From Rhodonellum psychrophilum GCM71 = DSM 17998 (lineage in GTDB: Bacteria; Bacteroidota; Bacteroidia; Cytophagales; Cyclobacteriaceae): a DNA stretch of 64,000 nucleotides. The DNA is taken from positions 1-64,000 of the forward strand of contig NZ_KB906696.1 in NCBI RefSeq assembly GCF_000381545.1, given 5' to 3'. Position numbers and translations under genes: made by a program. Of the stretch, positions 35,143 to 44,032 are shown in pieces. Position 1 is the stretch's first letter; the number at the start of each line of letters is the position of its first letter. The notes under the pieces are model-generated. The model was not told the origin of the DNA, did not search any database, and saw nothing but the letters and a program-made list of their open reading frames with translations.

Positions 35143-36672
35143 TTAAAATCCCAAACCAACTGCCATTGCCGTTGCATTGATGTTGAAATCCGCAACTTTA
35201 GTGGCTTGACCAGACATCAAGTTCACACCATAGACTGCAGTAGTTCCACCTACTTTGAACAGTCCAAAGGCATTGTTGGAAGTACCTCCGATGTCAAAAC
35301 CATTCTCAGATTCAATATCAATACCTAGGCTTCCGATTTGTACCAAGACGCCATCGTTTGGTGGATCTTGTCTGTAAAGCATATTCGTTTGACTGTCCAC
35401 TACAAAGAGTACTGTGGAGGTAGCTGATGCAAAGCTATTCGTGTAAGCAGCACCGTTAACGAAAGGAGTACCTGGGTTCAGATTACCATCTGTAACCACT
35501 ACTGTCCCAAGATCTGGATGCAATCTCAGATTTTGACCTGTATTGCTCACCAATCTGATCCTATCCACAGTTGGATTGAAATCAAAACCAAATGATGTAC
35601 CTTCCAACATTGGGTTCAAGCCGCTTCCGATTTCAGCAACTTGTCCATTTGCCGTATTCACACTCAAAAGCCTGCTCATGTTCGTGATTGCATAAAGTTG
35701 GCCATTCACCGGTCTGAAATCCAATCCAATCACCATTTCACCTGTTGTCAAACCAACAAATGGAACACTGTTCATCGTCGGATTCGTCGGGTCAAAACGA
35801 TACAGCATCTGATCTGCCGTAGCTGCAAACGCTACAGGATTTGTTTTGATGGCAATACCCATTACAGGCAAATTAAAACTACCGACCCAATCGGCTGATC
35901 CTGAAGACAGATTGATCGTGTAAAGCTTGGACATCCCTTCATTCAGGGTTACCGCTAAGGCCACGCTGTTGTTTGGAGAAATATCAAAATTTCCCTGACC
36001 GGCAAAATCAATTCCTAAATTCCCAATTTCTCTTAAGCCTCCGGCGTTAGGTGGATCTTGCACATACAATTTGTTTGCTTCAAAATCGATGTCAAACAAT
36101 TCAGTCGCTGTGGCACCAGCCATACTGTTGGTATAGGCTACAGCCCCGATTTTTGGATTAGAACCTCCATTGATGGAGCCATCCGTGGCCACAACAGTTC
36201 CCAGTTCGGGATGAAGGCGAAGATTTTGACCGGATTCGGTGACAAGCCTGATTCTATCCACAGTTGGATTGAAATCCAAACTTGCGTTTTCTCCCATTAT
36301 TCCGGGGCTAAAAGGGCCTGCACCCAAAGGTGTCGCCAATCCGGAATTTTCGTTGATGATGTAAAGCCTACTGGAGGATCCCAAAGCATACAATTGTCCA
36401 GTGGCGGGTCTGTAGTCGATGCTGAGAATCTTCTCACCATCCGCTATTCCAGTAATATTTAATGTGGTGATTGGATTCCCTAAATTCCTTGCTTCAAATG
36501 TGGAGATCCTGTTGTCATTGGTCAATGCGGTGAACATGGCTTCTGGAGCCATCGACGGCTGATCCATTTCTGGGGTCGGATTATTTTCGTCATTACAGGA
36601 TATCATGGTACCTGTCGTTGCCAAAAGGGAAAAATAAAGAAGTCCCTTTGAAAAGAGGTTTGATTTTTTCAT
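35143..36672 (-). CDS. Lipoprotein with two DUF4394 repeats
   Basis: 509 residues from ATG at 36672; two codons upstream another ATG exists. A lipoprotein signal covers about 1-26 (TTGTMISC). Two tandem DUF4394 modules of about 220 residues repeat DYRPATGQLYALGSSSRLYI, FNPTVDRIRLVTESGQNLRL, HPELGTVVATDGSINGG in the first and DFRPVNGQLYAITNMSRLLS, DGNLNPGTPFVNGAAYTNSF in the second. These beta-propeller-like modules are of unknown function and are surface-anchored. The duplication is clear from sequence. Confidence 0.85.
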   Translation of the reverse strand: MKKSNLFSKGLLYFSLLATTGTMISCNDENNPTPEMDQPSMAPEAMFTALTNDNRISTFEARNLGNPITTLNITGIADGEKILSIDYRPATGQLYALGSSSRLYIINENSGLATPLGAGPFSPGIMGENASLDFNPTVDRIRLVTESGQNLRLHPELGTVVATDGSINGGSNPKIGAVAYTNSMAGATATELFDIDFEANKLYVQDPPNAGGLREIGNLGIDFAGQGNFDISPNNSVALAVTLNEGMSKLYTINLSSGSADWVGSFNLPVMGIAIKTNPVAFAATADQMLYRFDPTNPTMNSVPFVGLTTGEMVIGLDFRPVNGQLYAITNMSRLLSVNTANGQVAEIGSGLNPMLEGTSFGFDFNPTVDRIRLVSNTGQNLRLHPDLGTVVVTDGNLNPGTPFVNGAAYTNSFASATSTVLFVVDSQTNMLYRQDPPNDGVLVQIGSLGIDIESENGFDIGGTSNNAFGLFKVGGTTAVYGVNLMSGQATKVADFNINATAMAVGLGF

Positions 36673-36784
36673 GTGCATTAAATTTGTTGGTTTAAGGAAA
36701 ATACGAGGTCAGGGAGAAACTCGGATCACCAGAAAAAAATTAAATTCATTCAACCCATATTTATTACCTCTGAAGAATCCATTC

Positions 36785-36948
36785 AAACCGGTTTATGCAA
36801 TACCAATTCAATTCTAGTCAAAAGATGCTTCATAATCAGTTTATTACATTTGACTTCATCCTACCGATAATAGAATATGTTCTGCCAAAATTCTGATTTT
36901 CTTGCAATTACAAGCCCCGTTTGGAAATCAAATGCATATTTCGGGTTG
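36785..36948 (+). repeat. Dispersed intergenic element, copy 7
   Basis: Left terminus AACCGGTTTATGCAATACCA, core TTCTGATTTTCTTGCAATTA then CAAGCCCCGTTTGGAAATC, right terminus AAATGCATATTTCGGGTTGT. It is in the gap between DUF4394 (start) and the exonuclease gene (end), both on the minus strand. The rest of that gap (36949-37034) shows nothing else. Confidence 0.85.
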
Positions 36949-37034
36949 TATCTCAGGCGCGTTCAATAAGGGACTTTGAAAAATTGAAATCCAGCTGAAA
37001 ATCTGAGTTCGAAAATCAAGTAAGCTCTTGGATC

Positions 37035-38417
37035 TCAAAAGCCTTCTTTGATGACCATGATGTTGTTCATTGGAATTTTCCCCAAGAAACTCTTCAAAAT
37101 ATATTTCGACTCAGGGATCATCTTGACTTTTTTCAAGACATCAAAAACTTCGGACAATTTGGATATACTTTCAGAATGGGAAATAAAACCATAACCAGAA
37201 AAAAGCCCATTTTCAAAAAACATAGCGGCTTGTTCTTCTTTATTTCTCCCTTTTTCCCGAATCAAAATACTTCCAGATAATTCATCAATGGTGGACAGAA
37301 ACAATTGCACACGTTCGTTATAGCTGTCTGGCTGTTCCTTGCCACAGCATGCTCCCTTGCATTTTTGGATCTTATGATCAAAACAGGCTTCATTGCTTTT
37401 CTGCATTCCCGAGAGTTTGGGACACAATTCAAAGGTTTCTACATTGTCCATCAAAAATTTCCAAGCCTCCGAATGAGAATCAAATTGCTGAACGGTATTG
37501 ATTGCCGAAGCCACCTTGGATATCTGGAACCTTAAAAATCCGCTCGCATCTTCATAGCTTACCAAGCCCCAATTGCTGGATTTAAATTTTTGGGACTTGT
37601 TGTATTTAGGCCATAACCTTTTGATTTCTAGCATTTCAATGAGGTAGGCCAAGAACTCACTTCCGGTCACTTCAACGCTGATATCATGGATTTCATATTT
37701 GAGGTCCATCTTGGCCTTGTCCTTGGATGTTCCCGAAAAATGGCCTTTGAAACGGCTTCGAATATCAAGTGCTTTGCCCACATAAATCACTTTTCCCTTC
37801 GCGTCATGAAAATAATAGACCCCTGTGCTCTCCGGCAGTTCCAAGTATTTTTCTTTTGAAATATTGGGAGGTAAAAACATTTCTCCGCTGTTTTTCTTCA
37901 ACGATTGGCTGATTACATCACTATTTTGTCCATGGATCTTTCCAAATAGAATTGCAGTGGCCTGGGCGTCACCAATAGCACGGTGTCGGTTCTCAATCCG
38001 AATATTCAGATGCTCGCACAGCCTTCCCAAACTATAGGATTTATAACCGGGAAAGGCCTTTCGGCTCAACTTCACCGTGCAGAGTTTCTGTACATCATAG
38101 ACATACCCCTCCTTTCTAAAAGCTTCTTTGATAAAGGTGTAGTCGAAATTCACATTGTGGGCAACAAAAATTTTATCCTTCAGAAAATCAAAGAATTCAG
38201 CAGCAATTTCCGCAAAAATGGGTGAGTCCTTCACCATTTCCTGATCGATACCGGTCAATCCCGTGATAAATCCAGGGATAAATTGCTGGGGATTGATAAG
38301 GGTATGAAAGGTATCAATCACACGATTGCCATCATGGATAAGGGCAGCTATCTCTGTAATTCCTCCCTGAAGAGGATTTCCGCCTGTTGTTTCTATGTCC
38401 ACAATTGCAAATAGCAT
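37035..38417 (-). CDS. DEDDh exonuclease - GIY-YIG endonuclease fusion
   Basis: 460 residues. Residues 1-165 are a DnaQ-like 3'-5' exonuclease with D7-E9 (IVDIETTGG), VAHNVNFDYTFIKEAF and HRAIGDAQA (H145, D150). Residues about 195-280 are a GIY-YIG nuclease: GVYYFHDAKGKVIYVGKALD with RSRFKGHF. A C-terminal region of about 180 residues has a Cys-containing segment (CPKLSGMQKSNEACFDHKIQ, then KCKGACCGKE) that looks like a metal-binding site. The combination resembles a UvrC-N/DnaQ fusion for repair of DNA ends. Single gene, minus strand. Confidence 0.87.
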   Translation of the reverse strand: MLFAIVDIETTGGNPLQGGITEIAALIHDGNRVIDTFHTLINPQQFIPGFITGLTGIDQEMVKDSPIFAEIAAEFFDFLKDKIFVAHNVNFDYTFIKEAFRKEGYVYDVQKLCTVKLSRKAFPGYKSYSLGRLCEHLNIRIENRHRAIGDAQATAILFGKIHGQNSDVISQSLKKNSGEMFLPPNISKEKYLELPESTGVYYFHDAKGKVIYVGKALDIRSRFKGHFSGTSKDKAKMDLKYEIHDISVEVTGSEFLAYLIEMLEIKRLWPKYNKSQKFKSSNWGLVSYEDASGFLRFQISKVASAINTVQQFDSHSEAWKFLMDNVETFELCPKLSGMQKSNEACFDHKIQKCKGACCGKEQPDSYNERVQLFLSTIDELSGSILIREKGRNKEEQAAMFFENGLFSGYGFISHSESISKLSEVFDVLKKVKMIPESKYILKSFLGKIPMNNIMVIKEGF

Positions 38418-38498
38418 CTCTTGATTTTAAAATGATGAAAGTAAATAGAAGGATTCATGAATTATAACTATCATTAGGACCCTTATCGTTTCAATTTT

Positions 38499-39875
38499 AT
38501 GAAATTTACTTCAATTTTGCTCATATTTCTGGGTTTTCTGACTCCAATTGTCGGATTTTCACAAATTCATCTTGAGGGAGAAGTTAGAATTTTGATGAAA
38601 GAGGGACTGATCGATTGCAGTTTTGAGCTCTCCAATGTCCCCGAAATCGAGGCATATAATATTCTTCTTAACAAAGGAATGAATATTCAATTTTTCCAAA
38701 ACACGGAAAAGCAAGTGATTCCCTACAGTGGCTATTACAATGGACGCATGAGAGGCGAAGCGCTGGCCTACACTTTTATAGATGAAAACAGGCAGCTCGA
38801 ACCAATGCCCAAAAAATTCAGCATCAAATATCGGGGAGCATTCCCTGTTTATGAGGATCTACTCAACAGTTTTGATTATAAGGGAATGATTGCTTTCAAT
38901 GGCAAAACCCTTCGGGCTGCTGAGCAAAGTAAATGGTATCCAGTGATTTATGATGTCGCTAAAGACAAACTATTGGATGCCTTCAGCTATTCGATCAAAG
39001 TGATTTGTGAGGATTGTGCGCAGGTTTTTATAAATGGAGATGTGCCAAGTGCTGCAAGGGATCATGTTTTTCAGTCATCGGTTCCTCGACAACCGATGCT
39101 TTTTGCCGGAGAATTTCCGGTTTTGGAAAATAAAGGCAATTATATCCTGAATGTGAATTTGGAAGAGGATAAAGCCAACATGATTTTTAAGGAAATCGAC
39201 AAGATCAAATTGTTTTTTGCCGGAAAAATGCAAATTCCATACAATGAAAAAATATTTTTGATTTCACATAAAGCTGTCACGCCTTATAAACCAGACCAAA
39301 CTTGGGGTTTTGCCATTTTCCCCACTTTTGCCTATTCAGGTGTTGATTTCAATGCCCTAATCAATGGAGGTGGGAAATTAGAGCCTTCCAATTTGTCCTT
39401 TTTTGCCCATGAATTGGCACATTATTATTTTGACACTAAAATCCTTTCTGGTCCTCAAGCTTGGTTTTGGTTGGAATCCACCGCTGAGTACCTGGCGTTG
39501 AAGGCTGTTGAGGAATTCTCGCCCGAATTTTACCAAAACCGCATCAAGGGGTATGCAAATTTTCTCAGTGGGAAAAATTACAAAGCCTTGGCTAAAATCA
39601 AAAAAAGGGATGAAATAGATGAAGATTATAGGTATGTGTTTGGGCCATTGCTCCTTTTGGTCTTTGAATTGGAATTTGGCAACAGCATAACTTTTCAAAT
39701 CCTATCCGAATTGGTCAAACGTTCAGAACTTGCAAGTATTTCTCTGGATGATTTCAAAGAAATCGCATTAGAGAAAGGTGTTTCTCTTCTTGAATATAGC
39801 AGATTTGAAGAAAAATTCCTGAATTCATCAGAAGCCCTTACACATACCGTTGAAAAAATCCTTTCTCATGAATGA
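38499..39875 (+). CDS. Secreted gluzincin (M1-like) metallopeptidase
   Basis: 458 residues. Signal peptide about 1-22. The N-terminal half is beta-rich (about 25-190). The zinc site is HELAH (304-308), followed by 17 residues and E326 in WLESTAEY. M1-type gluzincins normally have an 18-residue spacer with NEGFAEY, so this is a divergent relative. The WFW segment before E326 fits the third ligand helix. Probably a periplasmic or extracellular aminopeptidase-like enzyme. The start at 38499 is the ATG in front of the signal peptide. Confidence 0.72.
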   Translation: MKFTSILLIFLGFLTPIVGFSQIHLEGEVRILMKEGLIDCSFELSNVPEIEAYNILLNKGMNIQFFQNTEKQVIPYSGYYNGRMRGEALAYTFIDENRQLEPMPKKFSIKYRGAFPVYEDLLNSFDYKGMIAFNGKTLRAAEQSKWYPVIYDVAKDKLLDAFSYSIKVICEDCAQVFINGDVPSAARDHVFQSSVPRQPMLFAGEFPVLENKGNYILNVNLEEDKANMIFKEIDKIKLFFAGKMQIPYNEKIFLISHKAVTPYKPDQTWGFAIFPTFAYSGVDFNALINGGGKLEPSNLSFFAHELAHYYFDTKILSGPQAWFWLESTAEYLALKAVEEFSPEFYQNRIKGYANFLSGKNYKALAKIKKRDEIDEDYRYVFGPLLLLVFELEFGNSITFQILSELVKRSELASISLDDFKEIALEKGVSLLEYSRFEEKFLNSSEALTHTVEKILSHE

Positions 39876-39981
39876 ATCCGCTTATAAAAAAATAAGCCCT
39901 GACTTCATCAAATTCATAATTTTTATAATTATGTTTCTTAAATTATCAAGTCAAACCCAATTCACCTAACCACTACTTCCC

Positions 39982-41193
39982 TTGCAAAGACGCGATTTTA
40001 TTAAGTTTGGATCATTGCTCACCGCTGCGGCCACACTCCCTACCCCATTGGTTTCTGGTATTCTTCAAGATTCAAAAAAAGGCCCATTCAATATCGGGAT
40101 ATTGGGCTATGGGGACAGGGGATCAGGACTTCACAATATCCTCGCCAGCATGCCCGATAAATTCAAAGTGACCGCCATTTGTGACAATCTTGCATTCAGA
40201 TTGGAGAATGCAAAAAAAAGATATGGCACAAATGAAATTGGCTACTTTGGTGATACCAGGAAATTTTTGGAAGCCAAAAACTTGGATATTGTTTTGGTAG
40301 CGACTCCTTTGTACCTGCATTTTGATCATGCCAAAGCAGTTTTGGAGGCGGGAAAACATCTTTATCTGGAAAAATCAATGGCTTTTACCGTTGACCAAAC
40401 GCTGCTCTTGTCAGGCCTTTCGAAAAAATATCCAAAACAGGTCATTCAGATCGGACATCAATACCGGTATTCTCCACTTTATTTCAAGGTGAAGAATATG
40501 ATCGATAAAGGTTACCTCGGGAAAATAACCCAAATCGATGCCCGATGGGATAGGAACCACAATTGGCGAAGACCCGTGCCCAATGTTTCGCTGGAGCGAC
40601 AGATAAACTGGAGAATGTACAAGGAATATTCCGGAGGACTGGTTGCCGAGCTTTTATCCCATCAGATGGATTTTGTGCACTGGGCTTTTGATTGCGTGCC
40701 AACCGATATTTATGGTACGGGAGGAATTGATTATTTTAGGGATGGTCGAGAGACTTTTGACAATGTCCAGGTGGCTGTCCGCTATGAGAAGGAAGGTATG
40801 ATTGGTAATTTTGGTGCCACCTGTGGCAATCAACATGAAGGATACTCCTTTAAAATCAAAGGCTCAAAAGGAATGGTAAACCTCTTGACAAATGAAGGCA
40901 TGTTCTATCCAGAACCAGAAACGCGAGCGGAACTTGAGCAAGTCGATGGCGTTTCTGGTGCCACAAAATTAGAGTGGGCCGAGGATAAGAAAGGGATCAA
41001 TTTAGTAGATGGGCCATTGAAGGATGGGTCTTTTTATGCCCTTGAAGATTTTCATAGATGCCTACAAAAGAATGATTTGCCCCACTCTAACATCACCAAT
41101 GGTGGAAGAACAGCCATTGCCGTAGCCTTGGCAAACAAATCCCTCTTTGAAGGAAGCAAGCAAATCTGGAAGCCGGAATACAACTTGGTTTAG
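39982..41193 (+). CDS. Gfo/Idh/MocA-family oxidoreductase with twin-arginine-type signal
   Basis: 403 residues from a TTG start. The next in-frame codons give QRRDFIKFGSLLTAAATLPT, a Tat-type RR motif that must lie near the N-terminus, and no closer ATG exists. Rossmann motif NIGILGYGDRGSG (about 36-48), then EKSMAF with the conserved EK pair, then the C-terminal GFO_IDH_MocA domain (GQIGHQYRYS-type segment, WRMYKEYSGGLVAELLSHQM). It is an NAD(P)-dependent sugar or inositol dehydrogenase/oxidoreductase exported folded. The substrate is unknown. Confidence 0.85.
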   Translation: MQRRDFIKFGSLLTAAATLPTPLVSGILQDSKKGPFNIGILGYGDRGSGLHNILASMPDKFKVTAICDNLAFRLENAKKRYGTNEIGYFGDTRKFLEAKNLDIVLVATPLYLHFDHAKAVLEAGKHLYLEKSMAFTVDQTLLLSGLSKKYPKQVIQIGHQYRYSPLYFKVKNMIDKGYLGKITQIDARWDRNHNWRRPVPNVSLERQINWRMYKEYSGGLVAELLSHQMDFVHWAFDCVPTDIYGTGGIDYFRDGRETFDNVQVAVRYEKEGMIGNFGATCGNQHEGYSFKIKGSKGMVNLLTNEGMFYPEPETRAELEQVDGVSGATKLEWAEDKKGINLVDGPLKDGSFYALEDFHRCLQKNDLPHSNITNGGRTAIAVALANKSLFEGSKQIWKPEYNLV

Positions 41194-41200
41194 GAATCTA

Positions 41201-42784
41201 TCAACTCTTGATGTATTGCGCAATCAGTTTCTCCGCACAACGTTCTCCATCCATCGCCGCAGAGACGATGCCACCTGCGTAGCCTGCCCCTTCCGCAGAA
41301 GGAAACAGTCTTTTGATTTGTGGATGCTCGAAGGACTCCTTGTTTCTGGGAATCCTTACCGGGGATGACGTTCTGCTTTCCACGCCAATAATTTGGGCCT
41401 CATTGGTGAGATACCCTTTCATTTTTTTGCCAAATTCAACAAACGCATCCCTTAATCGGGAAGCAATAAAATCAGGCAAAACAGTATTCATATCCACGGA
41501 TTTAAGTCCGGGTTGATAAGAGGTATCCAAAAGGTCGGCACTCACTTTTCTTTCGACAAAATCCAACATCCGCTGGGCTGGCGCGGTTTGGGTTTCTCCG
41601 CCTGCTTGCCAAACTGCTTTTTCAACATCTGCTTGAAACATCATCGCTGCCAACGGCCCATATTTTTCATACTGCTTAGGAAGATCTTCCAATTCCACAG
41701 CTACGACCACCCCAGAATTGGCGAATTTACTGTCCCTCCGGCTTGGGCTCATCCCATTCACCACCAGCTCTCCTGGAGAGGTGGCTGAGGGGACGATAAA
41801 ACCTCCAGGGCACATACAAAATGAAAAAACACCCCTTTGTATCCCCTTAAATACGGTTTGATGGACCAATGAATATGCGGATGCGGGCAAATAAGGTCCC
41901 CTATCAATTTGGCAGTGGTATTGGATTCGGTCGATAAGGTTTTGGGAATGTTCTATCCTTACACCCAAAGCGAAAGGTTTGGCTTCTATCAGAATGTTTT
42001 TTTCGTGCAACAAATGATACATATCCCTTGCTGAATGACCTGTTGCCAAAATAACCCCAAGGCCCATGATTTTCTGACCTGATTCGGTGATCACTCCCTT
42101 TATTTCATCATTTTCAATCAAAAAATCAACAACCTTGGTTTCGAAGAGAACTTCTCCCCCAGCCCGTAGAATGGTTTCCCGCAATTCGGTTACAATTTTC
42201 GGAAGTTTATTGGTGCCAATATGGGGATGTGCATCCACCAAGATTTCTTCTGAGGCTCCATGGGAAACAAAAATATCCAGAATCCTTTTGATCTCGCCGC
42301 GCTTTTTGGAACGGGTATATAATTTTCCATCAGAATAGGTTCCTGCTCCCCCTTCTCCAAAACAATAATTCGATTCCGGATTGACGATATGGTCCTTGTT
42401 GATGGCTGCCAAATCTCTTCTTCGCCCCCGTACATCCTTTCCTCTTTCGATCAAAATAGGCTTTACACCCAGTTCAATGGCACGCAATGCGGCAAACATC
42501 CCAGCGGGACCTGCTCCCACAATGACGATTTGCTCAGCGGTACTGACATTTTGGTAGGTGATATTTGAGGTGATTAATGGGGTAAAATCCTCGTGGACAA
42601 AAACCTCTGCAGAGACATTAACTTTCACCTGCCTTCCCCTTGCATCAATAGACCTTTTCACCTGTCTGGCAAGTATTTCGGGATCAGAGGGAGGCAATCC
42701 AAATTTTTTCAAAACGGTTTCCCTGAATTTAGCTTCATCATAAGCTTCTTCAGGACTCAATTGCAAAATAATTTCTTTTTTCAT
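41201..42784 (-). CDS. FAD-dependent oxidoreductase (COG2509-type)
   Basis: 527 residues. An N-terminal domain of about 90 residues precedes the FAD-binding GxGxxG (IVIVGAGPAGMFAALRAIEL, about 86-105). GGAGTYSDGKLYTRSKKRGE and the C-terminal ARRDSK/VNGMSPSRRDSKFAN region fit the COG2509 uncharacterised flavoprotein family. It may reduce an unknown metabolite. It is convergent with the Gfo/Idh gene, with 7 bp between stops. Confidence 0.82.
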   Translation of the reverse strand: MKKEIILQLSPEEAYDEAKFRETVLKKFGLPPSDPEILARQVKRSIDARGRQVKVNVSAEVFVHEDFTPLITSNITYQNVSTAEQIVIVGAGPAGMFAALRAIELGVKPILIERGKDVRGRRRDLAAINKDHIVNPESNYCFGEGGAGTYSDGKLYTRSKKRGEIKRILDIFVSHGASEEILVDAHPHIGTNKLPKIVTELRETILRAGGEVLFETKVVDFLIENDEIKGVITESGQKIMGLGVILATGHSARDMYHLLHEKNILIEAKPFALGVRIEHSQNLIDRIQYHCQIDRGPYLPASAYSLVHQTVFKGIQRGVFSFCMCPGGFIVPSATSPGELVVNGMSPSRRDSKFANSGVVVAVELEDLPKQYEKYGPLAAMMFQADVEKAVWQAGGETQTAPAQRMLDFVERKVSADLLDTSYQPGLKSVDMNTVLPDFIASRLRDAFVEFGKKMKGYLTNEAQIIGVESRTSSPVRIPRNKESFEHPQIKRLFPSAEGAGYAGGIVSAAMDGERCAEKLIAQYIKS

Positions 42785-42946
42785 CGTGTAAGGTATTTAT
42801 CCTTAAAGGTTTATGCTATTAAATTTTGAGGTGCATGTATGCTTATAGGTCATGATAAACATTGGGTTTCAAATTTTAATGCCCTGCCCATTGCCAGGAT
42901 ACCAATTGAATATTCCCAATTGATTTATTCCTATCATTTCAATTTC

Positions 42947-43915
42947 TCAATCCAGATTCCCATCGCCAAAAACCTCTTTGACTACCCAACCTTTTCCCCA
43001 TTCCTCTTTTTCTTGATCTGTCCAAAGCTCTGGATAGAAAATGACTTTTTGGAACCTTGGAGGCAAGTATTTCTGCCAGTTGGTGCCACCCGTAGCGGCG
43101 ATGTCCACAGGATCACGTTGTAAATAGCGGACTGCGGACTTATAATGCGCCAATGGCCAAAAAACATTGGCTTTCAAATCAAAATTCTTCATCAGAGTTT
43201 TCAACTCTTCATCCTTGTCCGTACAATCGCTGTATTTATTCCAGATGTTTTTCGTTTTATAGTCCTGAATAAATTCCTCCAGGTCTTTTTGGTATTTGAT
43301 TTCAAAGGTTTTTAGCGTCAAGGTTTTTTCACCTGTTGCCAATTCCACGGCGCCATGCTGCCAGTAAAGATTGCTAAAAAGAGTTTCAACATCTTCGACA
43401 TCCTTTAACTCTTCACGTTTGCCAAGAAAAATCAAGTTTTTGGCAGGGGTCGCCAGAATTTCAATGACGCGATATTGGGCACTTTGAAATCCGCTTGAGG
43501 GAAGCAAGGACATTCTGAATTTAAGAAATTGTTCTCTTTCCATTCCTTTCCACATCACGCCGAAAGAAGAGATCAATTGGTCAAAATACATATTTACTCT
43601 TTCGAGGCGTTCCTTGAAAAATTTTGCAGGCAAAGGGCTCATCTCTGCGATTTGTTCCAATTCCCAGATGATGAGTTTAAAATATAACTCTGTGATTTGA
43701 TGATAGATAATGAATATTTTCTCATCTTTAAATGAAGTTCTTGGTTGCTGTAAGGAGAGCAAAATATCCAAATTTATATAATCCCAATAGGTCAGATAAT
43801 CCGAATACAAAAGGCCCTCCAAATACGAAGATAGATCTTGCCCTGAAGCTTTGAATTTTTCCTGAAGGAGTTCTATTTTATCCAGGATGTCTTTTTGCGT
43901 TTGCGCTGGGCTCAT
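42947..43915 (-). CDS. kynA: Tryptophan 2,3-dioxygenase family protein
   Basis: 322 residues from the ATG at 43915; the longer frame to 43996 adds 27 residues not typical of the family. All-helical heme enzyme. Landmarks: SYLEGLLYSDYLTYWDYINL, IIYHQITELYFKLIIWELEQ (substrate/heme region), and the C-terminal AATGGTNWQKYLPPRFQKV, corresponding to the GTGG loop of TDO. It opens the indole ring of L-tryptophan to N-formylkynurenine using heme and O2. A divergently transcribed glutaryl-CoA dehydrogenase lies 117 bp away, consistent with a catabolic pathway. Confidence 0.85.
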   Translation of the reverse strand: MSPAQTQKDILDKIELLQEKFKASGQDLSSYLEGLLYSDYLTYWDYINLDILLSLQQPRTSFKDEKIFIIYHQITELYFKLIIWELEQIAEMSPLPAKFFKERLERVNMYFDQLISSFGVMWKGMEREQFLKFRMSLLPSSGFQSAQYRVIEILATPAKNLIFLGKREELKDVEDVETLFSNLYWQHGAVELATGEKTLTLKTFEIKYQKDLEEFIQDYKTKNIWNKYSDCTDKDEELKTLMKNFDLKANVFWPLAHYKSAVRYLQRDPVDIAATGGTNWQKYLPPRFQKVIFYPELWTDQEKEEWGKGWVVKEVFGDGNLD

Positions 43916-44032
43916 GTTTAAATATTTTGCCGAAAATGGTAGTTTTTTAGCCTTCTTCTTATTTATTTCAAGGCTAGAAACGAATTGAATGTGCAAAAAT
44001 CCGTTTTAATCGGCAATAAACCAAAAATAGAT

